Shown: in pieces, positions 39,524 through 50,158 of the stretch | How the letters are laid out: each line of letters begins with the position of its first letter | How positions within the stretch are numbered: position 1 is the first letter of the stretch | NCBI RefSeq assembly: GCF_900475275.1 | Contig: NZ_LS483364.1 | Coordinates: 1,550,001-1,614,000 of the forward strand | Reading direction: 5' to 3' | DNA from: Streptococcus sanguinis | GTDB taxonomy: Bacteria; Bacillota; Bacilli; Lactobacillales; Streptococcaceae | DNA: 64,000 bases | The notes under the pieces: model-generated | The model's database searches: none | Seen by the model: only the letters and a program-made list of their open reading frames with translations | Told to the model about the DNA's origin: nothing | Program-made: the position numbers and the translations under genes

Positions 39524-40954
39524 TTATAGGAGTGATTGATATAAATCACTATATGCCTTGCTGGCTGTATCCCAAGAGAAGTCTCTCTCCATCGCCTGCT
39601 TTTGCAGAGATTTCCAAGCTTCCTTGTCATCGGCATAAAGCCTGAGTGCTTCCTTGAAGGTCCAAGTCAGCCAGTAGCCAGAAAAGTTATTGAAGCTAAA
39701 GCCAGTTCCCTGTCCTGTATAGACATTGTAAGGCTCCACGGTATCACGCAGACCGCCCACTTCATGCACCAAAGGCAGGGTTCCGTAGCGCATAGCCATC
39801 ATTTGTGACAAGCCACAAGGCTCGAAGCGGCTTGGCATGAGGAAAATATCGCTGGCAGCATAAATCTCCTGAGCCAAGGTCACATCAAAGAGGATGTTGG
39901 CTGAAAGCTTATCAGGATAGGCATGACCAAACCAAGCTAAAGCCTGTTCAAAAGCTGGATCCCCTGTTCCCAAGAGGATAATCTGCACATCTTCCTGGAG
40001 GAGATTGTGCAGCTCTTCCACTACCAAATCAAAGCCTTTCTGACGTGTCAAGCGGGAAACAATCCCAACAACAGGCACATCATCACGCACAGGCAGGCCA
40101 ACTCGCTCTTGCAAAGCCCGCTTGTTTTCTAGTTTACCAGATAAGTCAGATTTGTCAAAGTGGTGGGCTAATAGCGGATCCGTTTCTGGATTATAGATAT
40201 CCGTATCAATACCGTTGACAATTCCGACCAGCTTACCGGACTCCATCCGCAGGATTTGATCCAAATTGCAACCAAATTCTGGTGTACGGATTTCACCTGC
40301 ATAGCTTGGTGATACAGTTGTCACTCGGTCTGCATAGAGAATACCAGCCTTCATCCAGTTGAGACAGTCATTCCAACGCAGGGTTCCGTCTGCATAGCGC
40401 TCATAGCCTACTCCAAATAGTTCCCAAAGCATGCTGTCAGGGAATTGACCTTGGAATTCCAAATTATGAATGGTCAAGACGGTTTTGATATTCTGATATG
40501 CTTGAATCCAATGGTATTTTTCCTTAACCAAGAAAGGAATCATAGCTGTATGATAATCGTGAACATGCAGAACATCCGGAATGAAATCAATCCGCTCCAT
40601 CAGCTCAACCGCTGCTAACTGGAAGTAAGCAAAGCGCTCACCATCATCAAAGTCTCCATAAACATGACCGCGGAAGAAATAATGCTGATTGTCAATAAAA
40701 TAGAAGGACACACCATTCAAGACTAGGCGCTTAACCCCAACGTACTGGTGACGCCAGCCAACGCTGACTTCAAAGTAGAAAAGGTCTTCCACCTGGTCGC
40801 CAAATTTGGCATGGGTCATGTCATAGTAAGGCAGAATAACACCAACTTCATGGCCAGCCTTGACCAGTGATTTGGGGAGAGCGCCGATAACGTCTCCCAA
40901 ACCACCTGTCTTAGAAAATGGAGCTCCTTCTGCTGCTGCAAATAAAATCTTCAT
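39524..40954 (-). CDS. glgA: Glycogen synthase (ADP-glucose type)
   Basis: A 476-residue GT5 enzyme extending alpha-1,4-glucan from ADP-glucose. [16 protein letters not shown] (residues about 15-30) is the ADP-glucose-binding motif, with [17 protein letters not shown] and [18 protein letters not shown] in the C-terminal Rossmann domain. The ATG overlaps the glgD stop as ATGA. Confidence 0.97.
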   Translation of the reverse strand: MKILFAAAEGAPFSKTGGLGDVIGALPKSLVKAGHEVGVILPYYDMTHAKFGDQVEDLFYFEVSVGWRHQYVGVKRLVLNGVSFYFIDNQHYFFRGHVYGDFDDGERFAYFQLAAVELMERIDFIPDVLHVHDYHTAMIPFLVKEKYHWIQAYQNIKTVLTIHNLEFQGQFPDSMLWELFGVGYERYADGTLRWNDCLNWMKAGILYADRVTTVSPSYAGEIRTPEFGCNLDQILRMESGKLVGIVNGIDTDIYNPETDPLLAHHFDKSDLSGKLENKRALQERVGLPVRDDVPVVGIVSRLTRQKGFDLVVEELHNLLQEDVQIILLGTGDPAFEQALAWFGHAYPDKLSANILFDVTLAQEIYAASDIFLMPSRFEPCGLSQMMAMRYGTLPLVHEVGGLRDTVEPYNVYTGQGTGFSFNNFSGYWLTWTFKEALRLYADDKEAWKSLQKQAMERDFSWDTASKAYSDLYQSLL

Positions 40955-42090
40955 CGAATTATGTCCTCTGTAACTTTTTGGCTCTTCTTGACTACGATTG
41001 GGTCTTCTGCAGTTCCGCGAATCACCACTCCTTCGCCAATTTCAACACCCTTGTCCACAATCGCGTACTCGACAGTTGCATTTTCTCCAACTTTCACTCG
41101 AGGGAAGAGAACACTGGATTTAACACTGCTTCCAGTCTTAATCTTGGTATTCCGTGAAATCACAGAATCGATGACCTCACCTTCCACAATGCTTCCTGAC
41201 GCAAACTGGGAGCGAGATACTTTTGAAGACTCAGCATAGTAAGTTGGCTCTTCATTCTTAACCTTGGTGTAAATCTTTTGGTTCGGACTGAAGAGAGAGT
41301 AGAATTTCTTACTTTCAAGCATATCGATATTGGATCTGTAGTAGGTCTCTACAGAATAGATATTCGCCAGATAGCCTGTATATTCGTAGGCAAATGCCCC
41401 TTCCTGAGTTGCTAAATCACGCAAGACATAGCGCAGTTTTTGCGGGTGCTCTTTCTTAGCTTCTTCTTCCAGTTTTTCAATCAGCCATGGAGTATCTACC
41501 ACAAAGATGTCTGTGGACATATTGAAGAGCTCAGCATCTTCTCGGCCATCAAAGAGTTTATGCCCTCTAACATGGTCCGTTTCGTCAATATCTAGGACAG
41601 CATTCACATCCGAAATATTTTCCTTATGCAATTTCTTATAGACAACTGTAATAGGCTGCTCTGTTGTATTGTGCAAGTGGAAAACTTGATTGAGGTCAAT
41701 ATTAACCAGGATATCGCAGTTAAGTGCAACCGTTTGGTTGGAACCGGAACGTTTCAGGTAGGTCAAAAGCTGATCATAGTATTCCTCACCGACTGTAGAA
41801 CTTTCTACACGGGTATTGTAGATTCCCAAGTAATAGTGGCTGAGCAAGGTAGACAGACCCCACTCACGACCAGAACGAATATGGTCAAAAACAGAGCTGA
41901 TATTGTCCTGCTGGAAGATACCAAAGACACTGCGGATACCAGCATTGGCAAGACTTGAAAGCGGGAAGTCAATCAAGCGGTATTTCCCACCGAATGGCAA
42001 GCTGGCTACTGGACGATGATTTGTCAGAGTTGACATATCATGGAAGCCGACTGTGTTTCCTAAAATTGCTGAGTATTTATCAATCTTCAT
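40951..42090 (-). CDS. glgD: Glucose-1-phosphate adenylyltransferase regulatory subunit GlgD
   Basis: 379 residues related to GlgC but lacking an intact catalytic loop ([21 protein letters not shown] in place of GGQGTRL). In Firmicutes GlgD pairs with GlgC and modulates ADP-glucose synthesis. The start [12 protein letters not shown] at 42090 overlaps the end of glgC by 11 bp; a longer upstream frame lies inside glgC and is not used. Confidence 0.93.
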   Translation of the reverse strand: MKIDKYSAILGNTVGFHDMSTLTNHRPVASLPFGGKYRLIDFPLSSLANAGIRSVFGIFQQDNISSVFDHIRSGREWGLSTLLSHYYLGIYNTRVESSTVGEEYYDQLLTYLKRSGSNQTVALNCDILVNIDLNQVFHLHNTTEQPITVVYKKLHKENISDVNAVLDIDETDHVRGHKLFDGREDAELFNMSTDIFVVDTPWLIEKLEEEAKKEHPQKLRYVLRDLATQEGAFAYEYTGYLANIYSVETYYRSNIDMLESKKFYSLFSPNQKIYTKVKNEEPTYYAESSKVSRSQFASGSIVEGEVIDSVISRNTKIKTGSSVKSSVLFPRVKVGENATVEYAIVDKGVEIGEGVVIRGTAEDPIVVKKSQKVTEDIIR

Positions 42091-43222
42091 CTTTTGGTAC
42101 CCCCACTTTCTCGTTGTATCCGACAACATATACTTCCTCTGTACCATCAATCTCTACACCATCAGAGATGATAGCACCTTCGCCGATAATGGCCCGCTTG
42201 ATCTTAGCGTCTTTGCCAATAACAGCTCCACTCATGATAACAGAGTCTTCAATGACTGCCCCCTTTTTGACCTGAGCACCAGTAGAAAGAATAGAGTGTT
42301 TTACTGTACCGTCAACGAAACAGCCATCAACGACCAGCGAGTCTTCCACGTGGGAATTTTCACTGATGAAGTTTGGCGGAGAAATCAAGTTGCGAGAATA
42401 AATTTTCCAGCGACGATTGCGGCTATCCAGAGCATTTTCTGGGCTGATGTATTCCATGTTGGCTTCCCAAAGAGACTCTACTGTACCAACGTCTTTCCAA
42501 TAGCCTTCAAAATCATAAGCATAAACGCTTTCGCCAGATTCAAGGTAGTTAGGGATAACATTCTTACCAAAGTCAGACATATCCACATTGCTCTTTTCAG
42601 CAGCTACCAGCATATTGCGCAGACGCTGCCAGTCAAAGATATAAATCCCCATAGAAGCCTTGGTTGACTTAGGATTTTCTGGTTTTTCCTCAAATTCAAC
42701 AATCCGATTATTAGCATCTGTATTCATGATGCCAAAACGGCTGGCTTCTTTGAGAGGCACATCCAAAACGGCAACTGTCAGGCTGGCATTGTTGTCCTTG
42801 TGAGATTGAAGCATGTCATCGTAGTCCATCTTATAGATATGGTCCCCAGACAAAATCAGGACATATTCAGGATTAATGCTGTCGATATAGTCGATATTTT
42901 GATAAATCGCATGGCTGGTACCTTCAAACCAGCGATTTCCTTCGCTCGCAGAATAAGGCTGAAGAATGGACACGCCTGAGTTAATACCATCAAGCCCCCA
43001 GCTAGAACCATTTCCGATGTGACTGTTCAGAGCTAATGGCTGGTATTGAGTAATGACACCGACATTGTGAATACCGGAGTTGGCACAGTTAGACAAGGCG
43101 AAGTCAATAATACGATAGCGGCCGCCAAACTGTACCGCAGGTTTTGCGATACTCTGTGTGAGCTTTCCAAGACGAGTTCCTTGCCCGCCGGCAAGAATCA
43201 AAGCTAGCATTTCATTCTTCAT
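42080..43222 (-). CDS. glgC: Glucose-1-phosphate adenylyltransferase catalytic subunit GlgC
   Basis: A 380-residue enzyme making ADP-glucose from glucose-1-P and ATP, the committed step of glycogen synthesis. Seen are the nucleotidyltransferase loop [58 protein letters not shown] and a C-terminal left-handed beta helix. Confidence 0.97.
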   Translation of the reverse strand: MKNEMLALILAGGQGTRLGKLTQSIAKPAVQFGGRYRIIDFALSNCANSGIHNVGVITQYQPLALNSHIGNGSSWGLDGINSGVSILQPYSASEGNRWFEGTSHAIYQNIDYIDSINPEYVLILSGDHIYKMDYDDMLQSHKDNNASLTVAVLDVPLKEASRFGIMNTDANNRIVEFEEKPENPKSTKASMGIYIFDWQRLRNMLVAAEKSNVDMSDFGKNVIPNYLESGESVYAYDFEGYWKDVGTVESLWEANMEYISPENALDSRNRRWKIYSRNLISPPNFISENSHVEDSLVVDGCFVDGTVKHSILSTGAQVKKGAVIEDSVIMSGAVIGKDAKIKRAIIGEGAIISDGVEIDGTEEVYVVGYNEKVGVPKDED

Positions 43223-43228
43223 AGACTA

Positions 43229-45139
43229 TTACTCCTTTGTGGAATCTTTTTTAACATTTTTACGAGCAATCCGACGCTTGATCTTCCAGATGCTGGCTCC
43301 AAGAGCTGGCAGTGTAAAGGTCAAGGTCTGTGGATAATCTTTCCAAAGTCCTTCTTGAGACTGAACTGTTTCGTTATGTTCCTTCCAAACACCTCCCCAT
43401 TCTTCTAATTCAGTGTTCCATACTTCTTCATAAATGGCTTCCACTGGAACACCAATGGTAAAGTTCTTCCGCTCTACCGGCGCCATATTAAATACACAAA
43501 CTAACATATCTCCTTTTTCCGTCTTACGGATGAAGGAGAGGACACTTTGATCGGTATTATCCGCATCAATGATTTCGATACCATCATAGCTCAGATCAAT
43601 TTCCCAAAGCGGACGATTGTCTTTATAAAAGGCATTGAGTGCAGCAGTGAAGCCCTGCATCTTCTTGTTCATCTGATCGTCCAGATTCGACCATTCTAGT
43701 TGCTCTTCCGACTTCCATTCTAAGAACTGACCAAATTCTGAACCCATAAAGAGCAATTTCTTGCCCGGATGGCAAATCTGATAGGTCAGCAAGTTGCGGA
43801 GACCTGCAAATTGATTGTAACGGTCACCCCACATCTTGTGCATGAGACTCTTCTTACCGTGAACCACTTCGTCGTGCGAGAATGGCAGGAGGAAGTTTTC
43901 AGAGAAAGCGTACATAAAGCTAAAGGTCACCAGATTAAAATCGTACTTACGATAAATCGGATCTTCTTCGTAGAAACGAAGGATATCATTCATCCAGCCC
44001 ATATTCCACTTGTAGTCAAATCCAAGACCACCCAGCTCTCTCATACCAGTAATCTTGGTCTCTGAGGAACTTTCCTCTGCAATCATCATGACATCAGGAT
44101 GGGCTAGCTTGATAACCGTATTGAGGCGTTGCAGGAAGTAATAGCCTTCATAATTGCGATTGCCGCCATCTTTATTTGGCTGCCATGGACCACTGTCATA
44201 GTCCAGATAGAGCATATTGCTGACAGCATCAACCCGAATCCCATCCAGATGGTAAAAATCAATCCAGAATTTAATGCTGGAAATCAAGAAAGACTGAACT
44301 TGATTTTTACCCAAATCAAAGTTGAGAGCACCCCAGCCATAGTTATGAGCCCGATCGTGATCCTGATACTCGAAAGTCGGTGTCCCGTCATAGTAGGCCA
44401 GAGCATCATCATTAATAGTAAAGTGACCTGGTACCCAGTCCACAATGACACCAATATTGTTCAAGTGACATTCTTCGACGAAGTCTTGAAATTCCTCAGG
44501 TGTGCCATAGGTATGCTCAAAGGCAAAGTAGCCCATGAGCTGATAGCCCCAGCTAAGTCCCAGCGGATGAGCCATAAGCGGCATGAATTCCACATGCGTG
44601 TAGTTCATCTCCACCAGATACGGAATCAAGTCTTCTTTTAACTGGGCAAAGCTATAAGGACTGCCGTCTTCATTGCGTTTCCACGAGCCGGCATGCACTT
44701 CATAGATATTGACCGGCCGAGAGAAGAAGCCCCAGCGCTTCCGGCGTGCCAGCCAAAGACCGTCTTTCCACTTCTTCTCAGGAATAGTGCGAATAACTGC
44801 TCCAGTACCCGGACGCTCTTCCAGATAGATAGCCAGCGGATCAATTTTTAAAATTTCCTGACCACTGCTACGCTTGATATTGTACTTGTAAATATCTCCT
44901 TCCTTAGGCAGCTCCGTGAAGACTTCCCAAACGCCCGCTTCATTTCGGACCATAGGAATCTGCTCTTCATACCAATTGGTGAAATCTCCAATCAAATGGA
45001 CACTCTGAGCATTAGGCGCCCAAACGCGGAAAGAGTAGCCAGACTTGCCGTCCACTTCATCCTGATGCGCCCCTAGATAATGCTGCAAATGAAAGTTTTC
45101 ACCTGTTGTAAAGGTTCTTAATGCTTCGTTCTTATCCAT
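43229..45139 (-). CDS. glgB: 1,4-alpha-glucan branching enzyme
   Basis: A 636-residue GH13 enzyme that introduces alpha-1,6 branches. The N-terminal CBM48 ([26 protein letters not shown]) is followed by the catalytic barrel with [31 protein letters not shown] (nucleophile Asp), MIAEESS (acid/base Glu) and [18 protein letters not shown]. It is the first gene of the glycogen operon, with a cre site between promoter and start codon. Confidence 0.97.
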   Translation of the reverse strand: MDKNEALRTFTTGENFHLQHYLGAHQDEVDGKSGYSFRVWAPNAQSVHLIGDFTNWYEEQIPMVRNEAGVWEVFTELPKEGDIYKYNIKRSSGQEILKIDPLAIYLEERPGTGAVIRTIPEKKWKDGLWLARRKRWGFFSRPVNIYEVHAGSWKRNEDGSPYSFAQLKEDLIPYLVEMNYTHVEFMPLMAHPLGLSWGYQLMGYFAFEHTYGTPEEFQDFVEECHLNNIGVIVDWVPGHFTINDDALAYYDGTPTFEYQDHDRAHNYGWGALNFDLGKNQVQSFLISSIKFWIDFYHLDGIRVDAVSNMLYLDYDSGPWQPNKDGGNRNYEGYYFLQRLNTVIKLAHPDVMMIAEESSSETKITGMRELGGLGFDYKWNMGWMNDILRFYEEDPIYRKYDFNLVTFSFMYAFSENFLLPFSHDEVVHGKKSLMHKMWGDRYNQFAGLRNLLTYQICHPGKKLLFMGSEFGQFLEWKSEEQLEWSNLDDQMNKKMQGFTAALNAFYKDNRPLWEIDLSYDGIEIIDADNTDQSVLSFIRKTEKGDMLVCVFNMAPVERKNFTIGVPVEAIYEEVWNTELEEWGGVWKEHNETVQSQEGLWKDYPQTLTFTLPALGASIWKIKRRIARKNVKKDSTKE

Positions 45140-45155
45140 GTAATCACCTTTCTAT

Positions 45156-45170
45156 TTGTAAGCGTTTTCT
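45156..45170. promoter_or_regulatory. cre site (CcpA operator) in the glgB leader
   Basis: TTGTAAGCGTTTTCT matches every defined position of WTGNAANCGNWNNCW. It lies about 9 bp downstream of the -10 box, where CcpA binding would block the glycogen operon. Confidence 0.75.
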
Positions 45171-45178
45171 ATAATACT

Positions 45179-45207
45179 ATTCTACATTATTTTTATCTCT
45201 TTTTCAA
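45179..45207 (-). promoter_or_regulatory. Promoter of the glycogen operon
   Basis: Minus strand TTGAAA (45202-45207), 17 bp spacer, TAGAAT (45179-45184). GAAAGGTGATTAC is the ribosome site before the glgB ATG. Confidence 0.7.
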
Positions 45208-45493
45208 GTAAATTTCAAATATCCTTACGGAAAATCACTAAAACCGAACATTAGCTAAAATTAGTAATAAATGAGAGAGAAAACACTGCATTTTGTGCCT
45301 CTAAGTATGTTTTTATTCCTTTTTCGCTAAATATAGGAGCTATCCAAAACAAGAAAAAGATGAAAATTTTCATAAAGATATAGACCAATATGTAAATTTA
45401 CATTTTAAAATAATAAGCAATTAAACATATAAATGCTTGATTCTTTTCAAATCATGAGGTAATCTTATTAGATTTACAAGTTCATCAATGTAA
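45208..45493. other. AT-rich intergenic region between glgB and gapN
   Basis: Beyond the glgB promoter I see no convincing gene, tRNA or structured RNA here. There are short AT palindromes such as GTAAATTTAC. Confidence 0.5.
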
Positions 45494-45497
45494 GAAA

Positions 45498-45520
45498 AAA
45501 GGCCGCACAAAGCCGCCTTT
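45498..45520 (-). terminator. Terminator of gapN
   Basis: AAAGGC / GCCTTT arms with an inner GC-rich loop; on the minus strand TTTTTT follows. It starts 4 bp after the gapN stop. Confidence 0.65.
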
Positions 45521-45524
45521 CTCA

Positions 45525-46949
45525 TTATTTCACATCAAACACGATGGATTTCACTTGTGTCATCGCTTCGATACTGTAACGAATCCCTTGCACTCCTGCT
45601 CCAGATCCCTTAACTCCAAGGAATGGGAAGTTATCTGGACCACGTTGGGTCTTATTATTGATATGTACAGTACCCACTTCCAGTTTCTCAGCAATTTCAA
45701 ATGCTTTAGGGAAATCATTTGTAAAGACTGAAGATTGAAGACCAAACTCTGACTGGTTACAGATCTGAATAGCCTCTTCAACGGAAGTCACACGAATAAT
45801 CGGAAGAACAGGACCAAATGGCTCTTCCCAAGCTAATTTCATATCCAGTGTCACATGGTCAAACAAGGCAGGCCAGATGAGATTTGCTTCACGTTTGATT
45901 TCTGTCAAGGCTGACGCTCCCTTTTCCTGAGCATCTTCAATCAAGCCCCAGATGAAATCTGCTGATGCATTATCAATGACTGGTGTGATATCCGCATTAT
46001 CAAAGGGATCCCCAACCGTCAGTTTCTCTACCTCTGCCTTAATCAGCGCCGCTAATTTGTCTGCTACGCTCTCCATGACAATGACACGTTTAATAGCCGT
46101 ACAGCGCTGGCCAGAATAACTGTATGCCCCGCCAACAATCTGCTTAGCTGCATGCTCCAAGTCAGCATCTTCCAGCACAACTGCAGCATCCTTACCACCC
46201 AATTCTAACATAATTGGACGCATACCAGCTAACTTCCCGATGCGCTCACCGATTGGGGTGGAGCCAGTAAAGTTAATGTAGTTTACTTCCTTATGCTCAA
46301 TGATGTAATCCCCGATTTCTGAACCACGTCCTGTGATGGTATTGAAAACTCCAGCAGGCAGACCAGCCTCAGCAAAAGCTTGAGCCAGGAGCAGACCAGA
46401 AATTGAACCTTGAGTAGGTGGCTTAAACATCACGACGTTTCCGCCGATAAGGGCAGGAGCAATTTTGGAACCAGACAGGTTGACTGGGTAGTTAAATGGC
46501 GCAATGGCCAGTACAACTCCTACAGGCTCACGACGAACCACAGCCAGTTTTTTCTTACTGGCAGCTTCAAAGCCGCCACCTTCCATAACCTGACCGTGAA
46601 TACGAATGCCTTCTTCAGCCGCATAGCGAATCAAGTCTGCTGTCCGGACTACCTCTCCGACTGCCGCTTTGATCCCCTTGGCAACTTCTTTTGCAAGAAT
46701 TTCGCCAATCTTCTCCTGATCACGCTCCAAAATATCCGCAACCTTATGCAAATAAGCTGCACGTTCAACTGCTGAAAGAGCTCGCCAAGCTGGCAAAGCC
46801 GCACGAGCGCTTGCCATCGCATAGTCAACCTCTGCCTGAGTCATGGCAGGCACAGTTCCTAAAATCTCATTGTTGATAGGAGATGAGATGGTAATTTCAT
46901 TTTCAGAAACTTTCCACTCTCCATTTATATAGTTTTTATATTGTGTCAC
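45525..46949 (-). CDS. gapN: NADP-dependent non-phosphorylating glyceraldehyde-3-phosphate dehydrogenase
   Basis: A 474-residue aldehyde dehydrogenase that oxidises G3P directly to 3-phosphoglycerate and supplies NADPH, important in streptococci that lack the oxidative pentose phosphate route. The catalytic Cys is in YSGQRCTAIKR and the catalytic Glu in MLELGGKDAA; PFNYPVNLSGSKIAPALIGGN and GRGSEIGDYI bind cofactor. The start codon is GTG at 46949, supported by TTGGAGGGG. Confidence 0.95.
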   Translation of the reverse strand: MTQYKNYINGEWKVSENEITISSPINNEILGTVPAMTQAEVDYAMASARAALPAWRALSAVERAAYLHKVADILERDQEKIGEILAKEVAKGIKAAVGEVVRTADLIRYAAEEGIRIHGQVMEGGGFEAASKKKLAVVRREPVGVVLAIAPFNYPVNLSGSKIAPALIGGNVVMFKPPTQGSISGLLLAQAFAEAGLPAGVFNTITGRGSEIGDYIIEHKEVNYINFTGSTPIGERIGKLAGMRPIMLELGGKDAAVVLEDADLEHAAKQIVGGAYSYSGQRCTAIKRVIVMESVADKLAALIKAEVEKLTVGDPFDNADITPVIDNASADFIWGLIEDAQEKGASALTEIKREANLIWPALFDHVTLDMKLAWEEPFGPVLPIIRVTSVEEAIQICNQSEFGLQSSVFTNDFPKAFEIAEKLEVGTVHINNKTQRGPDNFPFLGVKGSGAGVQGIRYSIEAMTQVKSIVFDVK

Positions 46950-46978
46950 TTGTCCCCTCCAAAATGTTATTAAATATT

Positions 46979-47006
46979 ATTTTACCAAATTTTCTGAAAA
47001 TTTCAA
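46979..47006 (-). promoter_or_regulatory. Promoter of gapN
   Basis: Minus strand TTGAAA (47001-47006), 16 bp spacer, extended -10 TTGGTAAAAT (hexamer 46979-46984). Confidence 0.6.
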
Positions 47007-47141
47007 CCAAAAGTTATAAATTTAAAGAATTTTTTCACAATTAAGATAGATTGTCTAAGTTTGTTCATATTATATCTGATTATTTCTATTTTCTTTGATT
47101 TCAACTTTCTGAACAAACTTCACTATGCCTTTGAAGAAAAC

Positions 47142-47172
47142 TAAAAAAGACCAGGAAAAACTCCCTGATCTT
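47142..47172 (-). terminator. Terminator of ptsHI
   Basis: Minus strand AAGATCAGG ... CCTGGTCTT then TTTTTAG, 11 bp after the ptsI stop. Confidence 0.75.
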
Positions 47173-47182
47173 AATTTTCAGA

Positions 47183-48916
47183 TTAATCGAAGTCCAGATA
47201 TTCTTTTTCAAGCTCAAGAACTTCTTCCATCGTTGCACATTCAGTCAGTGCACGCTGAGCCAGTTCTTCCATCTTCTTCGTATCCAGCTTCTTCATGAGG
47301 CTACGAGTCCGAAGGACAGAAGTCGCACTCATAGAGAATTCATCCAAGCCCATACCTACGAGCAATGGCACCGCTGTTTGGTCGCCGGCCATTTCTCCAC
47401 ACATACCCGCCCACTTGCCTTCAGCATGAGCTGCTTTGATAACATTGTTAATCAAGCGAAGGATAGATGGGTTGTAAGGTTGATAGAGGTAAGAGACTTG
47501 CTCATTCATCCGGTCAGCTGCCATAGTGTACTGGATCAAGTCGTTGGTACCGATAGAGAAGAAGTCTACTTCCTTGGCAAATTGATCCGCCAACATAGCT
47601 GCTGCTGGGATTTCAATCATAATCCCCACTTGGATATTGTCTGCTACTGCAACGCCTTCAGCTTGCAGCTTAGCTTTCTCTTCGTCATAAACCGCTTTAG
47701 CTTTGCGGAATTCTGTTAGAAGGGCTACCATTGGGAACATGATGCGCAATTGTCCATGTACAGAAGCACGCAAGAGAGCGCGGATTTGTGTACGGAACAT
47801 AGCATCGCCAGTTTCAGAGATAGAGATACGCAAAGCACGGAAACCAAGGAATGGGTTCATTTCATGCGGCATATCGAAGTAAGGAAGCTCCTTATCTCCA
47901 CCAATATCCATCGTACGAACAACAACTGGTTTTCCATTCATGCCTTCAAGCACAGCCTTGTATGCTTCATACTGCTCATCTTCTGTCGGGAAGTCTTGAG
48001 AATCCATATAAAGAAACTCAGTCCGGTAAAGACCAACTGCTTCTGCACCGTTAGCATTGACACCTTCAACGTCTTTTGGTGTACCGATATTGGCAGCCAA
48101 TTCGAAGTGCTTGCCATCTGCAGTCACAGTCTGAGCATCCTTAAGCAATTCCCATTCAGCTTTTTGCTTAGCATAAGCCTCACCAGCTGCTTTAAATGCT
48201 GCGATTTGCTCTTCAGTTGGGTTGATAATCACTTCACCGGTGATACCGTTAGCTGCGATCACATCGCCGTCTTTTACAAGTTCAGTAATGTTATTAGTTC
48301 CCAATACTGCTGCGATTTCAAGCGTACGTGCCATGATAGCAGAGTGGCTTGTCCGTCCGCCGATATTGGTTACAAAAGCTTTAACAAATTTCTTATCCAG
48401 CTGTGCTGTATCAGAAGGAGTCAAGTCATGAGCAATCACAACTGATTCTTCATTGATAGACGCTGGGTTTGGCAATTTCTTGCCCAAAAGGTTAGCAAGA
48501 ACACGTTTTGTCACGTCGCGGATATCTGCCGCACGTTCCTGCATATATGGATTGTCGTCCATGTTTTCAAAGAGAGTGATAAACATGTCCGTTACTTCTT
48601 TCAGACCAGCTTCTGCATTGGTCTTTTTCGCACGGATTGTTTCTTTGATTTGCCCAACCATTTCAGGGTCAGCAAGTACCATTAAGTGAGCGTCAAACAC
48701 CTGAGCGGCTTCCTCACCAAGGCTATCTACTGCTTTCTCACGGATAACAGAAAGCTCGTTCTGTGAAGCTTCAAGAGCTGCATCCAAACGAGCCTCTTCT
48801 GCATTCGTATCTTCGACTGAAACAGTCTCAAATGATAAATCCGGTTGAACTAATAGATATGCCTTAGCAACGGCAACACCGTCAGATGCTGCAATTCCTT
48901 TAAGCATTTCTGTCAT
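47183..48916 (-). CDS. ptsI: Phosphoenolpyruvate-protein phosphotransferase, enzyme I
   Basis: A 577-residue general PTS enzyme transferring phosphate from PEP to HPr. The active His is in [14 protein letters not shown] near residue 190, and the PEP-binding region includes [21 protein letters not shown] and [19 protein letters not shown] longer frame reaches into ptsH, but the ATG at 48916 lies one base after the ptsH stop and gives the exact family length. Confidence 0.97.
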   Translation of the reverse strand: MTEMLKGIAASDGVAVAKAYLLVQPDLSFETVSVEDTNAEEARLDAALEASQNELSVIREKAVDSLGEEAAQVFDAHLMVLADPEMVGQIKETIRAKKTNAEAGLKEVTDMFITLFENMDDNPYMQERAADIRDVTKRVLANLLGKKLPNPASINEESVVIAHDLTPSDTAQLDKKFVKAFVTNIGGRTSHSAIMARTLEIAAVLGTNNITELVKDGDVIAANGITGEVIINPTEEQIAAFKAAGEAYAKQKAEWELLKDAQTVTADGKHFELAANIGTPKDVEGVNANGAEAVGLYRTEFLYMDSQDFPTEDEQYEAYKAVLEGMNGKPVVVRTMDIGGDKELPYFDMPHEMNPFLGFRALRISISETGDAMFRTQIRALLRASVHGQLRIMFPMVALLTEFRKAKAVYDEEKAKLQAEGVAVADNIQVGIMIEIPAAAMLADQFAKEVDFFSIGTNDLIQYTMAADRMNEQVSYLYQPYNPSILRLINNVIKAAHAEGKWAGMCGEMAGDQTAVPLLVGMGLDEFSMSATSVLRTRSLMKKLDTKKMEELAQRALTECATMEEVLELEKEYLDFD

Positions 48917-48917
48917 A

Positions 48918-49181
48918 TTAAGCCAATCCTTCTTTTTCCATTGTTTCAGAGATTGCAGCGATAGCATCGTCTGCATCTGCACCTTCAGCTGAGATCTTAA
49001 CATCAGCTCCTTGGCCAACACCGAGACTCATAACACCCATGATAGATTTCAAGTTTACTGATTTACCTTTGTATTCAAGCGTGATGTCTGAAGCGAATTT
49101 GCTAGCAGTTTGAACCAACAAAGTTGCTGGACGTGCGTGAATACCTGTTTCTGCTACAATGTGGAAATCTTTAGAAGCCAT
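48918..49181 (-). CDS. ptsH: Phosphocarrier protein HPr
   Basis: 87 residues. His15 is in ETGIHARPA (phosphorylated by enzyme I) and Ser46 in [11 protein letters not shown] (phosphorylated by HPr kinase to recruit CcpA). It is first in ptsH-ptsI. Confidence 0.98.
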   Translation of the reverse strand: MASKDFHIVAETGIHARPATLLVQTASKFASDITLEYKGKSVNLKSIMGVMSLGVGQGADVKISAEGADADDAIAAISETMEKEGLA

Positions 49182-49221
49182 AGTTAGACTCTCCTTTTAA
49201 ATAATTCTTTTTGAGTTATTG

Positions 49222-49235
49222 TGATAACCCTTACA
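49222..49235. promoter_or_regulatory. cre-like palindrome in the ptsH leader
   Basis: On the minus strand TTGTAAGGGTTATCACAA; TGTAAGGGTTATCA has one mismatch to the cre consensus. It sits just downstream of the -10 of ptsH. Confidence 0.4.
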
Positions 49236-49242
49236 AGTTGAT

Positions 49243-49271
49243 ATTATATCACCTTTTGAAATCTTTTTCAA
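49243..49271 (-). promoter_or_regulatory. Promoter of ptsHI
   Basis: Minus strand TTGAAA (49266-49271), 17 bp spacer, TATAAT (49243-49248); near-consensus, about 60 bp before ptsH. Confidence 0.85.
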
Positions 49272-49637
49272 GAATTTTATAGCCCGCTTACAAAATATTT
49301 CTTAGGAAATGAAAACTCTTCTTATTATATTGAAGGTGGAATTTCCAAGCAAAAGCCCCTATCTTTCAGCTTTTATTCAAACATTTCTTCCAGCAAGTTT
49401 TCAATCATAAATTTCTTATTTTTATATTCTTAATTTCCATAAATTAAGAATATAAACTCCTCCCTCCACTCCTGCTAGTGATTCCCTAAATTCTGTAACA
49501 CAAGATATTGGATTTTGGTTTTTGGGAGGAAAAGCCACCAGTCATTTGTCTAAAGTTTTAAGACTTGTTTAAGCATTGCCGCATCAGCATTTTGCTCCTT
49601 TTCTGCAATTTTTCACTTCTTTTCATTGTTTATGTAA
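49272..49637. other. AT-rich divergent intergenic region between ptsH and nrdH
   Basis: No supported gene. It contains a perfect 15-bp inverted repeat at 49422-49455 and ends with the nrd regulatory region. A plus-strand frame at 49565-49768 spans the NrdR boxes and promoter and is not believed. Confidence 0.5.
49422..49455. repeat. Perfect 15-bp inverted repeat
   Basis: TTATATTCTTAATTT (49422-49436) and AAATTAAGAATATAA (49441-49455) around CCAT. It is AT-rich, without a T tract typical of a terminator. Confidence 0.6.
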
Positions 49638-49695
49638 ACACTATATATTGTATTGTAATCTATCCTATAACAAAATATCACACAATATTTAGTTC
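49638..49695. promoter_or_regulatory. Two NrdR boxes upstream of nrdH
   Basis: ACACTATATATTGTAT (49638-49653) and ACACAATATTTAGTTC (49680-49695) fit the NrdR box pattern ACACWATATATWGTGT. The 42 bp start-to-start distance places them on the same face of the helix. NrdR with bound dATP would repress the operon. Confidence 0.75.
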
Positions 49696-49702
49696 AAAAC
49701 TA

Positions 49703-49731
49703 TTGACATTCTATTTTCTTTTAGATATACT
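49703..49731 (+). promoter_or_regulatory. Promoter of the nrd locus
   Basis: TTGACA (49703-49708), 17 bp spacer, TATACT (49726-49731), directly after the second NrdR box. Confidence 0.8.
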
Positions 49732-49779
49732 AGTTTCGTATTATTTAAAAGAAAAAACGAAAGTTTAGAGGAATTTTTA

Positions 49780-49998
49780 ATGGTAACTATTTACTCAAAA
49801 AACAACTGCGTTCAGTGCAAAATGACCAAGCGCTTCTTAGATACTAATCATGTAGAATACCGCGAAATCAACTTGGATGAACAGCCAGAATTCATTGACC
49901 ATGTCAAAGATCTTGGTTTCAATGCTGCTCCTGTGATTCAGACAGCAACTGAGGCATTTTCTGGTTTCCAACCTGGTAAATTGAAAAAACTGTCTTAA
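49780..49998 (+). CDS. nrdH: Glutaredoxin-like NrdH redoxin
   Basis: 72 residues with the redox pair in NNCVQCKMTKRFL and the cis-Pro/Gly end AAPVIQTATEAFSGFQPGKL. It is the electron donor for class Ib ribonucleotide reductase. Start supported by AGAGGAATTTTTA. Confidence 0.95.
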   Translation: MVTIYSKNNCVQCKMTKRFLDTNHVEYREINLDEQPEFIDHVKDLGFNAAPVIQTATEAFSGFQPGKLKKLS

Positions 49999-50071
49999 TG
50001 TAGTTTATTTTGAGGGCAGCACGCCTTGATTGGGAGATAAACTAAAAGACAGATTATCAGGGCAAACTGCA

Positions 50072-50101
50072 GCTCCTATGCTCATAGGGGCCGTTTCTTT
50101 T
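50072..50101 (+). terminator. Hairpin with T tract between nrdH and nrdE
   Basis: A 9 bp stem GCTCCTATG / CATAGGGGC followed by CGTTTCTTTT. It would end a share of transcripts after nrdH and so adjust the NrdH:NrdE ratio. Confidence 0.6.
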
Positions 50102-50158
50102 GTAAGGCGGATATTTTTCCGCTAGCTAATTATCTTATTTATATAGAAAAGGAAAAAC

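Noticed and set aside
41383..41390. TATTCGTA (cin-box 8-mer) inside glgD
   Set aside because: Inside a coding region and not followed by a gene in the right place; expected by chance in 64 kb.
49565..49768. Plus-strand 67-codon frame before nrdH
   Set aside because: It spans both NrdR boxes and the promoter, has no ribosome site and a composition typical of AT-rich non-coding DNA.
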